Of a stretch of 64,000 nt of DNA, positions 19,397-27,736 are shown piece by piece (the stretch's first letter is position 1; each line of letters starts with the position of its first letter). The position numbers and the translations under genes are program-made. The DNA is from Woronichinia naegeliana WA131 (GTDB taxonomy: Bacteria; Cyanobacteriota; Cyanobacteriia; Cyanobacteriales; Microcystaceae). The stretch covers positions 6,232,272 to 6,296,271 of the forward strand of contig CP073041.1 in the NCBI GenBank assembly GCA_025370055.1, read 5' to 3'. Below the pieces are notes generated by a model. It searched no databases, was not told where the DNA came from, and was given only the letters and a program-made list of their open reading frames with translations.

Positions 19397-20287
19397 ATGT
19401 TCAAACAGCTTACTATTCCTCTCTTAAGTTTTATGTTATTACTGGCAGGTGCTAAAGCCAGTTTTGCTGAAACGGTGATCGAAAAAGTCGCCCGAACGGG
19501 AGTTCTGACTGTGGGGGCAAATCTTGATAATATTCCCTACTCCTATGTCAATGAAAAAGGGGAACTAGACGGCTACTCCATGAGTGTTATTAATCTCATT
19601 AAGGAAGAACTAGAGAAGAAACTGGGCAAAACAGTGACTTTACAGGTAGTAGAAGCGGGAGATATTACGGAGCGTATCCCCAAATTATTAGCCAGGGAAA
19701 TTGATCTCTCCTGTGATACAGCCTTTACCTGGAAAAGAGATGAATACGTGGATTTTTCGGTCAGCTACAGTGTGACGGGCGTTCGTCTGCTCATTCCTAA
19801 AGGCAGTTCCCTGGGTTCTGCGGAGTCCCTCATCGGTAAACGCATTGCCGTTGTCCCCAAAACAATCTATGAAAAAGCGATTAAATTAGCCCAACCTCAA
19901 GCGGAACTGGTTCCAGTCAAGAGTCTAGAAGAAGGAGTCCTGGCTCTAAAAGCCGGTAAAGTAGATGGGGTTGCAGGAGATAGTATTTTGCTCGATGGTT
20001 TACGCCAAAAAGTTTCTTTTGATGATACTCAACTAGTTCCGAAGTCACCCTACGCTCGCTATGGCGTTGCTTGTATGCTTCCCCAGTATGATCCGAGTTT
20101 TCTTCACTTAGTTAATTACACTATTGTGAAGTTTATGGAAAGTTACTTAGCTGGTGATAAAGGCTCCACCGACATGGTGAACCGTTGGATTGGCCCCGAT
20201 GGCATTGTCAATGTTGATCCCCAGGATGTTCGTGATTTCTTTAATTACACGTTGATTACCCACGAACAAATTCCTCCCGCGCAGTAA
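19397..20287 (+). CDS. grrP: Grr-locus periplasmic solute-binding-like protein (GrrP)
   Basis: 296 aa. The signal peptide is residues 1-24 (hydrophobic PLLSFMLLLAG, cleavage near SFA-ET). The rest is an SBP family 3 fold like amino-acid ABC receptors (TGVLTVGANLDNIPYSYVNEKGELDGYSMSV). No ABC permease or ATPase gene is nearby. In cyanobacterial GRRM loci an orphan binding protein of this kind accompanies the glycine-rich precursor and the radical SAM enzyme, hence GrrP. It lies 36 bp upstream of the first precursor, so co-transcription is likely. Its ligand is unknown; binding or escorting the exported peptide is inference. Confidence 0.85.
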   Translation: MFKQLTIPLLSFMLLLAGAKASFAETVIEKVARTGVLTVGANLDNIPYSYVNEKGELDGYSMSVINLIKEELEKKLGKTVTLQVVEAGDITERIPKLLAREIDLSCDTAFTWKRDEYVDFSVSYSVTGVRLLIPKGSSLGSAESLIGKRIAVVPKTIYEKAIKLAQPQAELVPVKSLEEGVLALKAGKVDGVAGDSILLDGLRQKVSFDDTQLVPKSPYARYGVACMLPQYDPSFLHLVNYTIVKFMESYLAGDKGSTDMVNRWIGPDGIVNVDPQDVRDFFNYTLITHEQIPPAQ

Positions 20288-20323
20288 AATGCTTAACTAT
20301 TTCAGACTTAACAGGAGACGATT

Positions 20324-20746
20324 GTGAATCTTTCTACCAAAATGGGCTGGGCTGCTTTTTTGGTTGCCCTATCTGCTTTTCAACTTCCCCCTGCTGAGGC
20401 CAAAAATTGTGATGTTCAAGCCAGTCAAAACGCCACTCAAGAGACATCTCCTGCCAACGTCAGCGGCTCGCAAACGGGATCAGTGCAAGATCGCCTGACT
20501 CGGATTTCTTCGACCTTAAAAGCAAAAGCGAGTCAACTCCCTGAAGCAGAGTCCCAAATCCCATCGGATGCGATCGCCATTGGCTGGGGAAATCTTCGAG
20601 GCGGCGGTGGTTTTGTCAATGTGAATCGTCCTGCTTGGCGGAATGGCTGGGGCGATGGCGGTGGTTTTCTGAACCGTTCCTGGCCCAATGGTGGTTGGGG
20701 TAATGGGGGGGGCTGGCGTAATGGGGGGGGCTTTTTAAATCGTTAA
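20324..20746 (+). CDS. grrA: Glycine-rich cyclophane RiPP precursor 1 (GrrA/OscA family)
   Basis: 140 aa, GTG start after AGGAGA. The N-terminal hydrophobic segment MGWAAFLVALSAFQLPPAEA looks like a secretion signal. A polar leader with VQDRLTRISSTLKAKASQLPE follows. From about residue 85 the core is rich in Gly/Asn/Trp, with nine aromatic-x-Asn/Asp motifs in order: WGN, FVN, WRN, WGD, FLN, WPN, WGN, WRN, FLN. In this family the radical SAM enzyme GrrM joins the aromatic ring to the side chain two residues later, forming three-residue cyclophanes. Modification of each motif is inferred. Confidence 0.9.
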   Translation: MNLSTKMGWAAFLVALSAFQLPPAEAKNCDVQASQNATQETSPANVSGSQTGSVQDRLTRISSTLKAKASQLPEAESQIPSDAIAIGWGNLRGGGGFVNVNRPAWRNGWGDGGGFLNRSWPNGGWGNGGGWRNGGGFLNR

Positions 20747-20864
20747 CTAAGGAACAAAACATTGCCAAAATGTTAATGGTTTGGAGGTAAAGAATTGAGA
20801 AAAAAATTACTTTATCTCCAAAATCTATCAGAATTCACCCTCTGCAAACTTCAAGAAAATTTTT

Positions 20865-21224
20865 ATGAACATTACAAACAAAATTGGCTGGGCAGCATTT
20901 CTAGTCGCGATCGCAACCCTTAATCTATCGGCTGCTGAAGCGACAGTTTCTTCTCAACCCAATCAGGTATCAAAGCCAACAGTAGAAGCTCGTCTAGAAC
21001 GTATTGTTAACGTTCTTAAAACGAGAGAAACTCAACTTCCCCAAACCGAGAGTCATCCTCTGAATTTAGAACTGGCTGTCGGATGGGGCAATACTCGTGG
21101 TAGTGGCTTTGTCAATACTCGTGGGCCGGGTTGGGGTAATGTAAGCGGCGGGGGCGGGTTTGTTAATGTGAATCCCTGGCGCAATGGCTGGGGAGATGGT
21201 GGCAGTTTTATCAATCGTCGTTAA
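20865..21224 (+). CDS. grrA: Glycine-rich cyclophane RiPP precursor 2 (GrrA/OscA family)
   Basis: 119 aa. It shares the leader layout of precursor 1: IGWAAFLVAIATLNLSAAEA signal-like segment, then VEARLERIVNVLKTRETQLPQTES. The core from about residue 70 has seven motifs in order: WGN, FVN, WGN, FVN, WRN, WGD, FIN, and ends NRR. The FVNVNPWRNGWGDGG segment matches the middle of precursor 1 closely, so the two are duplicates that have diverged in motif number. A 118-bp gap from precursor 1 leaves room for its own promoter. Confidence 0.9.
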   Translation: MNITNKIGWAAFLVAIATLNLSAAEATVSSQPNQVSKPTVEARLERIVNVLKTRETQLPQTESHPLNLELAVGWGNTRGSGFVNTRGPGWGNVSGGGGFVNVNPWRNGWGDGGSFINRR

Positions 21225-21332
21225 TATTTAAGGCGGAAGAGAATTTTACCAAAGCAATCCAATTTCTTCCGTTTTTAACTTATCAATAATCGTAGATTTT
21301 AATAAACTTTTTTGAATAATGAATAATGAATA

Positions 21333-22517
21333 ATGATTATTACTGATCAAAGTAAAGAAAATTCTCAAACCCTTGATATTTCTCAATTTGGCCCGATTAC
21401 TCTGGTGGTCATTCAACCGACTTCTTTTTGTAACCTAGATTGTGACTATTGCTATTTACCCGATCGCGCCTTAAAAAATCAGCTTTCCCTCGAACTCATT
21501 GACCCCATTTTTAAACAGATTTTTACCAGTCCCTTTGCCACTGAGCATTTCACTATTTGTTGGCACGCGGGTGAACCATTAACCACACCGATCGCCTGGT
21601 ATCGAGAAGCATTTGAGTTAATTGAACAGGCTAATCAAAAGTATAATCAACGTCAAGTTTGCTTTGATCTGTCTTTTCAAACCAATGCGATTTTAATTAA
21701 CCAAGACTGGTGTGATCTATTTAAGGAATATCCCATTCATGTGGGTGTCAGTATAGATGGCCCTGCCTTCATCCATGATGCTCATCGTAAAACCCGCACC
21801 GGCCTAGGGAGTCATGCGGCAGCCATGCGAGGCGTAGAATACCTCCAGAAAAACGATATTTGCACCAGTGTTATTGCCGTTTTAACCGACGATTCCCTCG
21901 ATTATCCTGATGAAATATTTAATTTTTTTAAAGACACTGGTTTAACCAATGTGGGTTTTAATATGGAAGAAACCGAGGGGGTTCATGCTCAATCTTCCCT
22001 CGATAAAGCGGATAATTTAAAACGTTACCGAGCCTTTATTCAACGCTTTTGGGAATTAACAGCCGCCAGTCAAGGTCAATTTCAAGTGCGGGAATTTGAA
22101 TCTCTTTGTAGCATGATCTATACCGAGGATCGTTTGAAAAATACGGATATGAATAAACCCTTTGTAATTATCAGTATTGATAACCAAGGTAACTTTACCA
22201 CCTTCGATCCTGAATTATTATCGGTAAAAACAGAGAAATACGGTGATTTTGTTTTTGGCAATGTTTTAAGGGATAGTTTTGAATCGGTTTGTTATACGGA
22301 GAAATTCAAAACGATTTACCAGGATATTCAAGCAGGGGTGAACCTCTGTCAGACAACCTGTGATTATTTTGGACTCTGTGGGGGAGGGGCTGGCAGTAAT
22401 AAATATTGGGAAAATGGGACTTTTAATTGTGCGGAAACCCTTGCCTGTCGTTATCGCATTAAAGAAATTTCCGATGTGGTGATTGAATCCTTTGAGCGAT
22501 CGCTGGGCTTAGAATAG
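21333..22517 (+). CDS. grrM: Radical SAM/SPASM cyclophane synthase of the Grr locus (GrrM)
   Basis: 394 aa. The radical SAM motif CNLDCDYC (Cys33, 37, 40) binds the SAM-cleaving [4Fe-4S] cluster. The C-terminal SPASM region (LCQTTCDYFGLCGGG...NCAETLACRYR) has the Cys set for auxiliary clusters. It belongs to the peptide-maturase group that acts on the glycine-rich precursors encoded just upstream, by forming C-C bonds between aromatic rings and the beta carbon two residues on. A run of near-identical AATGAATAATGAATAATG precedes the ATG, so the start could be slightly different. All catalytic Cys are present. Confidence 0.92.
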   Translation: MIITDQSKENSQTLDISQFGPITLVVIQPTSFCNLDCDYCYLPDRALKNQLSLELIDPIFKQIFTSPFATEHFTICWHAGEPLTTPIAWYREAFELIEQANQKYNQRQVCFDLSFQTNAILINQDWCDLFKEYPIHVGVSIDGPAFIHDAHRKTRTGLGSHAAAMRGVEYLQKNDICTSVIAVLTDDSLDYPDEIFNFFKDTGLTNVGFNMEETEGVHAQSSLDKADNLKRYRAFIQRFWELTAASQGQFQVREFESLCSMIYTEDRLKNTDMNKPFVIISIDNQGNFTTFDPELLSVKTEKYGDFVFGNVLRDSFESVCYTEKFKTIYQDIQAGVNLCQTTCDYFGLCGGGAGSNKYWENGTFNCAETLACRYRIKEISDVVIESFERSLGLE

Positions 22518-22639
22518 CCGACTTTAGATCAATACAAACTAAGCCCATTATCAGCAATTCCAAATTCAGAATGTAGCTAAAGACCAAAAAACTCAAACTC
22601 TTTACTGGAAAGGGTTTTACCCTGAAAAATTCCAAGTAA

Positions 22640-23084
22640 GAAGAAATTAAGAAGAATTGGAAGCCGCAGAAGAAACGGAGTCATCCAGCATAAACTCTAA
22701 GCTAACCTCAACGGAGCTAGACTCGGTGATGCTAACCTCTTCCAAGCTCCAAGCTCCAACAGCAATTCTAAATTTGCGCTGTAGCAAGGGTTTCAGGTTT
22801 TAGTTCGCGTAATACGGGGTAAAATTCAACGGGGTTAACAAGTTCATTTTACGAGTCTTCAGGCTTTCGGGCATAGTAGTATACATAGAATTGCCCCAAA
22901 AACCCCCTTTGAAATGTTCTTTAAATCCCTAAAAGGCTTGCTGTGTCTAAAACTTGAAGCTCCAAGCTAACCTCAAAGGTGCCGACCTAAGCAGTGCTAA
23001 CATTTAGGGTGCCAACCTCATCAATGCCAAAAATCTAACCAACGAACAGATTAAATCCGTCTGTAATTGGCAAGAGGCTATATA
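22640..23084 (+). pseudogene. Pentapeptide-repeat protein remnant
   Basis: Two stretches translate to pentapeptide-like repeats: ANLNGARLGDANLFQ around 22701-22747, and ANLKGADLSS...GANLINAKNLTNEQIKSVCNWQEAI around 22970-23080, the usual C-terminal end of such proteins in cyanobacteria. Between them lies unrelated DNA from about 22759, which begins with the 17-bp ACAGCAATTCTAAATTT also found near an ISNCY fragment at 47 kb. A stop codon also breaks the second stretch. The gene is dead, possibly after a small insertion. Confidence 0.65.
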
Positions 23085-23295
23085 GGGCTTGCTGAATAAG
23101 TATAGAACCCTTGCCAGACAATGCTTTCAAGCATTTTAAAAACGATCAGGTGCAAGGTTATGGCCTTTGGAGGCTCAAAGCCCATGCAGGTCGTTGGAAA
23201 ACTGGGGGTTGAAATTGGAAACAACTCTCTGAAGTCACCATTTTTCGTGTCCTGTGGCATCTAGGTTCGTTTTGTGGACTTTTTCAGCTGACCCT
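23084..23295 (+). mobile_element. 212-bp MITE, copy 2
   Basis: Starts AGGGCTTGCTGAATAAG; the right end is degraded (TTTTTCAGCTGACCCT). No matching 4-bp duplication. It lies at the end of the pentapeptide pseudogene, just after its stop. Confidence 0.85.
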
Positions 23296-23441
23296 AGGTA
23301 AAGGTTTCAGTGATCATGATTGATTTTTTATGAAATGCTAAAAGGCTTGTCAAATAAAGGGTCTAGAATTTTGATGCGTTCGCCCTGTCCTAAGTTACTC
23401 TTCCCTGCTCCTAATCTTCCAATACTTCCTTGGCTTTTTCT

Positions 23442-24125
23442 ATGCAATTACCGCTCCCACAATCTATTAGTGATCATCGACCGCCTTACCATCTTGCGGA
23501 GGTGATTGAAACCACTAGCACAGATTTTTTAGCCCAATGTTTAGAACCAGAGGATCTCAGTTTTCCAGTGATGCCTCCCTTTGGTAGTTGGGTCAAAGCT
23601 GTAGATGAGGAATCGGGCAATACGATTGTTGCCGTTGTCAGTTATGTGACCACTTCTCCCATTGACTCTATTCATCGCGCTAGGGCGTTAGGATTGTCTT
23701 TACATGAGTTGCGGGAACAACAACCTCAAATTTTTGCGATGTTAAAAACGGAATTTCGAGCGGCAATTTTGGGTTTTGAAGTGCCTGCTAGAAGTCGAAA
23801 TGGTAATCTTAAACAACAGCGAGGTCAAATCTATCATTATTTGCCACCCCGTCCCCCCCAAATCCATCAGGCAGTTTATCAATGCGATCGCGAAGATTTG
23901 ATTCACTTCACTGAAAAACCAGACTTTTTAAGGATTTTATTACAGGTTAAGGATGCACCCGTGGATGCCCTGATTGCAGCAGTGATTCGGGATATTTATA
24001 CGTTGCGAAAATGCGATCGCCCTTGGTTAGTGATGTTAGGACGCAATTTAAGTTTATTACTCAAGGATGACTATGATCGACTGCACTATATTCTGAGCCA
24101 AATCATGCCCAATCCTGGCTTTTAG
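23442..24125 (+). CDS. HAS-barrel domain protein
   Basis: 227 aa from the ATG at 23442 (MQLPLPQSIS); an in-frame start four codons earlier is possible. The first 90 residues (PPYHLAEVIETTSTDFLAQCLEPE...FGSWVKAV...NTIVAVVSYVTTSPID) resemble the HAS-barrel found at the N terminus of HerA-like ATPases and in stand-alone cyanobacterial proteins. No ATPase domain follows. The C-terminal half includes DAPVDALIAAVIRDIYTLRKCDRPWLVMLGR. Function unknown; possibly a partner of a HerA-type helicase, by inference only. Confidence 0.7.
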   Translation: MQLPLPQSISDHRPPYHLAEVIETTSTDFLAQCLEPEDLSFPVMPPFGSWVKAVDEESGNTIVAVVSYVTTSPIDSIHRARALGLSLHELREQQPQIFAMLKTEFRAAILGFEVPARSRNGNLKQQRGQIYHYLPPRPPQIHQAVYQCDREDLIHFTEKPDFLRILLQVKDAPVDALIAAVIRDIYTLRKCDRPWLVMLGRNLSLLLKDDYDRLHYILSQIMPNPGF

Positions 24126-24149
24126 CGGAGGAGATAAGCTTGCCTAAAC

Positions 24150-24488
24150 CTAGGTTGAAACCGTCGGTAAAGAAAAAGATAAACCACAACTACAACTACT
24201 AGCGGTATTGGGATTGGTAAAACGAAAGCCACCTCCCATTAAATCTTCGGCATAGTCGAGTTTAATATTTTCGACAAAGGGAAAACTGGTTTCATTGACC
24301 AAAATGGTTAACCCCTGGCTTTCAAATTCGCGATCGCTGTTATCAATCTCTCGAACCAAGTCTAAGGTATAGTACCAACCAGCACAACCCCCAGGCTTTA
24401 CCCCTAAACGAAAATAATGGTGGGTTTGACCGCGACTTCGTTGCAGACGTTTAATTTCCTGGGCCGCAGTGGTGGTCAGATGAATCAT
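24150..24488 (-). CDS. HesB/IscA-type iron-sulfur assembly protein
   Basis: 112 aa. A-type Fe-S carrier fold with the three conserved Cys: Cys35 in KPGGCAGW and the pair in SSCSCG near the C terminus. It starts MIHLTTTAAQEIKRL. It likely carries or delivers [Fe-S] clusters in the cytoplasm. The gene lies 20 bp beyond the stop of the upstream cupin gene on the same strand, so the pair may be co-transcribed, with no obvious functional link. Confidence 0.9.
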   Translation of the reverse strand: MIHLTTTAAQEIKRLQRSRGQTHHYFRLGVKPGGCAGWYYTLDLVREIDNSDREFESQGLTILVNETSFPFVENIKLDYAEDLMGGGFRFTNPNTASSCSCGLSFSLPTVST

Positions 24489-24508
24489 GGTTGAATTTAA
24501 AAACTCAG

Positions 24509-24916
24509 TTAACTCGTATGACGAGAATAATCGTCCTGAAAACGGATAATATCATCTTCGCCTAAATATTCCCCATTTTGAACTTCGATAATCACCAATT
24601 TGATCACCCCAGGATTTTCAAGACGATGGGCAGTACATTGAGGGACATAGGTTGACTGATTGGCCTCTAGTAATTCGATCATGTCGCCACAGGTAACTTT
24701 TGCTGTTCCTGACAGGACAATCCAATGCTCACTGCGGTGGTGGTGCATCTGGAGGCTAAGACGGTGGCCCGGATTGACTTCAATTCGCTTAATTTTATAG
24801 CCAACTCCCTCTTCAATCGTCGTAAAAGATCCCCAAGGACGAGTTTCTGTTTCTAATACATTCGTCACTGCAAAGGACTGAGAGACAGGGGACACATTGA
24901 CTAGACTGGCTACCAT
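24509..24916 (-). CDS. Cupin, mannose-6-phosphate isomerase type II-like
   Basis: 135 aa from the ATG at 24916 (MVASLVNVSPVSQ), preceded by GAGGAG; an 18-codon extension upstream lacks such a site. A single cupin domain like the C-terminal domain of ManC/AlgA: ETRPWGSFTTIEEGVGYKIKRIEV, LSLQMHHHRSEHWIVLSGTA (metal-binding His cluster and Glu), YVPQCTAHRLENPG. It lacks the nucleotidyltransferase domain, so it would isomerise mannose-6-phosphate and fructose-6-phosphate for GDP-mannose, or bind another sugar phosphate. Confidence 0.85.
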   Translation of the reverse strand: MVASLVNVSPVSQSFAVTNVLETETRPWGSFTTIEEGVGYKIKRIEVNPGHRLSLQMHHHRSEHWIVLSGTAKVTCGDMIELLEANQSTYVPQCTAHRLENPGVIKLVIIEVQNGEYLGEDDIIRFQDDYSRHTS

Positions 24917-25099
24917 GAAAATTTTCTCCTCAAAACGGCGATCACTTATTTTTAACAAAATAAACTGCATCGGCTAACAATAACCGCGACTACCTTAACA
25001 CAAATTCTTCTACCTGTAAATAATTCGTTGATAGATTATCCTGTGAAACGGTACGATAGGGCTTTCGAGCTCGCGTTAGTGTAATCAACGAAAATTTTA

Positions 25100-25670
25100 T
25101 AGCAAGGTTTGTTTTATCTGAATCTGCGCAGATGTGGTCGATTCTAACGATTCTTCTACAGTTCGTCGGATTTGCTGGCTATAGGTTTCGGCTTTCCCTT
25201 TCACTAAATGGTCTGGTCACTCAATAAGTTTTCTCCTGTTACTCGCTCCACTAATCCAGCCACATTCTCATAACTGAGCCGATTGGCGTAATAACCGCAT
25301 AATTCCTCTAGTCTCTGACTCACAAACCTTTCCTGCAATTGCTCCGATAACTGAAAATAGTTGCTTTCTTTTTTATTCGTTTGATACTTTTGTAAGTAAA
25401 ACTCAAACTTACCGTGTAATGTTTTTATCCATACTTTTCTCGTACCATTACACCACAAGTTTAGTTTTTTTTTACTTTTTTCGTGAACTCGTTTTGTGCC
25501 TGTGCCAGTAAGGTTGCCTCTATTTCAGGCAATACTTTCTGTTTCATCTGTTCTACGCCTCCCTCTATGTCATGTAAGCTTTGGGTTCCTATTTCCATTG
25601 CCAATCGACTATTTTGGCTGAGAATATTGCCTATTTCGTCACGAATTACGAATTCTATCGTTACTTTCAT
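25100..25670 (-). pseudogene. Degenerate transposase remnant (family uncertain)
   Basis: Three consecutive minus-strand frames give one protein-like sequence: MKVTIEFVIRDEIGNILSQN... (25670-25461), NLWCNGTRKVWIKTLHGKFEF... (25458-25204), VKGKAETYSQQIRRTVEE... (about 25195-25100). The first break is at a run of A residues (25464-25472), the second near 25208. The WIKTLHGKFEF and LVERVTGENLLS segments resemble N-terminal regions of ISKra4/ISLre2-like transposases. The catalytic part is missing. Confidence 0.6.
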
Positions 25671-25758
25671 CGTTTTTACTCCTTTTTTTTAGATAATCTG
25701 ATTTTTTACTTTCTCTTCATTTTATCTAATCATCAACTAATTATTTACAGGTGGTTTT

Positions 25759-27015
25759 TTATTGGCCTGATGAGGAATTGAGTCGTGTTGGACGCTGACT
25801 CGGTTCAGAAAATATGGCTCTAAATTGCTCTTGACGTTCAGGTGGGGTTTCCAGTCCTAAATTCCAAAGACTTTCATAGAAAAAGAAGGAGACTCCCGCA
25901 AAATCTTGAGATCTGGCCCATTGGACTTGCTCTTGGATTAACGGCATCGGAGTGGGACGACCTTTTAGCCCAGACAAAATACCTACAATGACAGGGATAT
26001 GGTTTTTTGCCTTTTGGACTTCGGGCTGATTTAACTCTTTAATGAAATCCGCCATTTTGGAACGATAGACTTGTAACACTAATTCCTCAATGAGTCCCTG
26101 TCTTTCCCAGCTATACCAATCACTGAGAAAACAGTTTTTAGAAAAGGTTTGGGGATTAGGGGAAACCGAAATTAGAATGTTAGGGTTTTGGGCTTTAATT
26201 TGCTGAAAAAGAGTTTTGAAATAGGCACTAATTTTCTGCGATCGCCAATCGACCCAGGCTTGCCATTGCGGATCGGTGGTGACACAGTTTTCATTCGGAT
26301 TGAGGGCAATTGGGTTAGGCGGTAGTTGGCCGTTGTGTTCCTCTTGGTAGAGAGCCAGGGTAAAGGGATCATAGCCAAATTCGGCAGGATAGCCAAAATG
26401 ATCATCAAATTGAATCCCGTCAATGGGGTAACGGGCCGCCAAATCGAGGATTAAATCACTGATCAGTTGCTGCACCTCTGGATGCAAAGGATTTAGCCAA
26501 ACTCGTGGGTGTTTTTTGCCCTCTAGCCAAAGGGTTTCACCATTTTGTGTTTGCGTTAACCAGGTGGGATGATGCTGGGCGATCGCGGATTCGGCTGGAG
26601 CCATAAAACCAAATTCAAACCAGGGAATAATGGTCATACCCTGTTTATGGCCTTGAGTCAGCATTTTTTGCAGCCAATCGGGGTTATTTTTGGTGATAGT
26701 CGGATCGGGTTCTATACCGTTTTTCTGAGCTACCTCACTGGGATAAAGGGTATGGCCGCCATTCCAGACAGTGGGATAAAGGGTATTAAAGTGATGTTGG
26801 GACAGAGCCGCGATCGCGGTTTGGGTGTTGGTGGGGGTAAAGAGAACTTCACTGTCAATATTGGTTAACCATACGCCCCGCATTTCGGAAGGAATTTCCG
26901 GTTGACCCAATAAGGGCATAAATTTTGACCAGATTAATATCCAGAGCAGCCCTGTTAAAAATCCTAGTAACACAAGTGAGGATAACGGCGATCGCCGCTT
27001 AAAAATTCTTTTCAC
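25759..27015 (-). CDS. Glycosyl hydrolase-like 10 (GHL10/DUF187) protein
   Basis: 418 aa. An N-terminal membrane or signal segment (LSSLVLLGFLTGLLWILIWSKFM) is followed by the GHL10 domain: EMRGVWLTNIDSEVLF, GMTIIPWFEFGFMAPAES, YPIDGIQFDDHFGYP, ILISVSPNP. The family is thought to act on extracellular or envelope polysaccharide; the Asp pair after IQF and the Glu in WFEFGFM are candidate acidic catalytic residues. It is followed downstream by transposase debris. ISKra4-type K2 is inserted about 250 bp upstream of its start and may separate it from its original promoter. Confidence 0.88.
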   Translation of the reverse strand: MKRIFKRRSPLSSLVLLGFLTGLLWILIWSKFMPLLGQPEIPSEMRGVWLTNIDSEVLFTPTNTQTAIAALSQHHFNTLYPTVWNGGHTLYPSEVAQKNGIEPDPTITKNNPDWLQKMLTQGHKQGMTIIPWFEFGFMAPAESAIAQHHPTWLTQTQNGETLWLEGKKHPRVWLNPLHPEVQQLISDLILDLAARYPIDGIQFDDHFGYPAEFGYDPFTLALYQEEHNGQLPPNPIALNPNENCVTTDPQWQAWVDWRSQKISAYFKTLFQQIKAQNPNILISVSPNPQTFSKNCFLSDWYSWERQGLIEELVLQVYRSKMADFIKELNQPEVQKAKNHIPVIVGILSGLKGRPTPMPLIQEQVQWARSQDFAGVSFFFYESLWNLGLETPPERQEQFRAIFSEPSQRPTRLNSSSGQ

Positions 27016-27307
27016 AGCAAGATAAAAAAAGAATCAGGGATAAAAGCTGAAGATGTTCAAGAAAGAAATTAACTTTTCTCAGAATACATCATTTATTTTA
27101 GATTAGCCCAAAAATCATAGGAAAATTAACTGTATTTCTCTATTTTTTTTACCTTAATATTGAGGCTAAATCGTTGTTTTCTCCTGATAATTTACTCTCT
27201 TAAAGATCGCCTTGGAGAAAAGCCTACGAAAAAAACGGCGATCGCTGAGCATCCTCTAACGGGTGTGACCTTTAGTTGATGAAGGAAAAGAAAAGTGTTA
27301 ACATGAG

Positions 27308-27736
27308 ATGAAAAGTGACAAAGAGGAAACAATGATGACAGCAAAACTAATTAATGTAGAGGGTTCAAAGATAAAAATAGAACTAACATTAGAACTCAGT
27401 CGTTCAATGTTGGATACAGAAATAAATATTCAAAAAGGCTTAAACGAAGTAGGTTGCATCGCCAGCAAAGAAGCCTTGAAATATTTAGATACAGATGGTT
27501 CACCCTTAAAAATCGGTGAAGAAATCTGGAAGAGTAAGGGAGAGCAACCGAAAGAATATCAAACACCTTATGGTGAGGTTATAGTGAATCGTCATGTATA
27601 TCAGCGTTCACCTTTGAGGAAAAACGTATTGCCCCTTAGAAAGAGAAGCAAGGATAATCATAACATCAACGCCATTATTGGCAAAACAGGTATCCTCAAA
27701 AATGTCAGGGATGGCAGGCAAAGAGGTGAAAAATGA
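27308..27736 (+). CDS. ISKra4-type transposase, ORF A, K2
   Basis: 142 aa, identical in layout to the other copies. ATG ATG at codons 9-10 follows AGAGGAAACA and may be the true start. It ends in the 59-bp overlap with ORF B. Confidence 0.8.
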   Translation: MKSDKEETMMTAKLINVEGSKIKIELTLELSRSMLDTEINIQKGLNEVGCIASKEALKYLDTDGSPLKIGEEIWKSKGEQPKEYQTPYGEVIVNRHVYQRSPLRKNVLPLRKRSKDNHNINAIIGKTGILKNVRDGRQRGEK

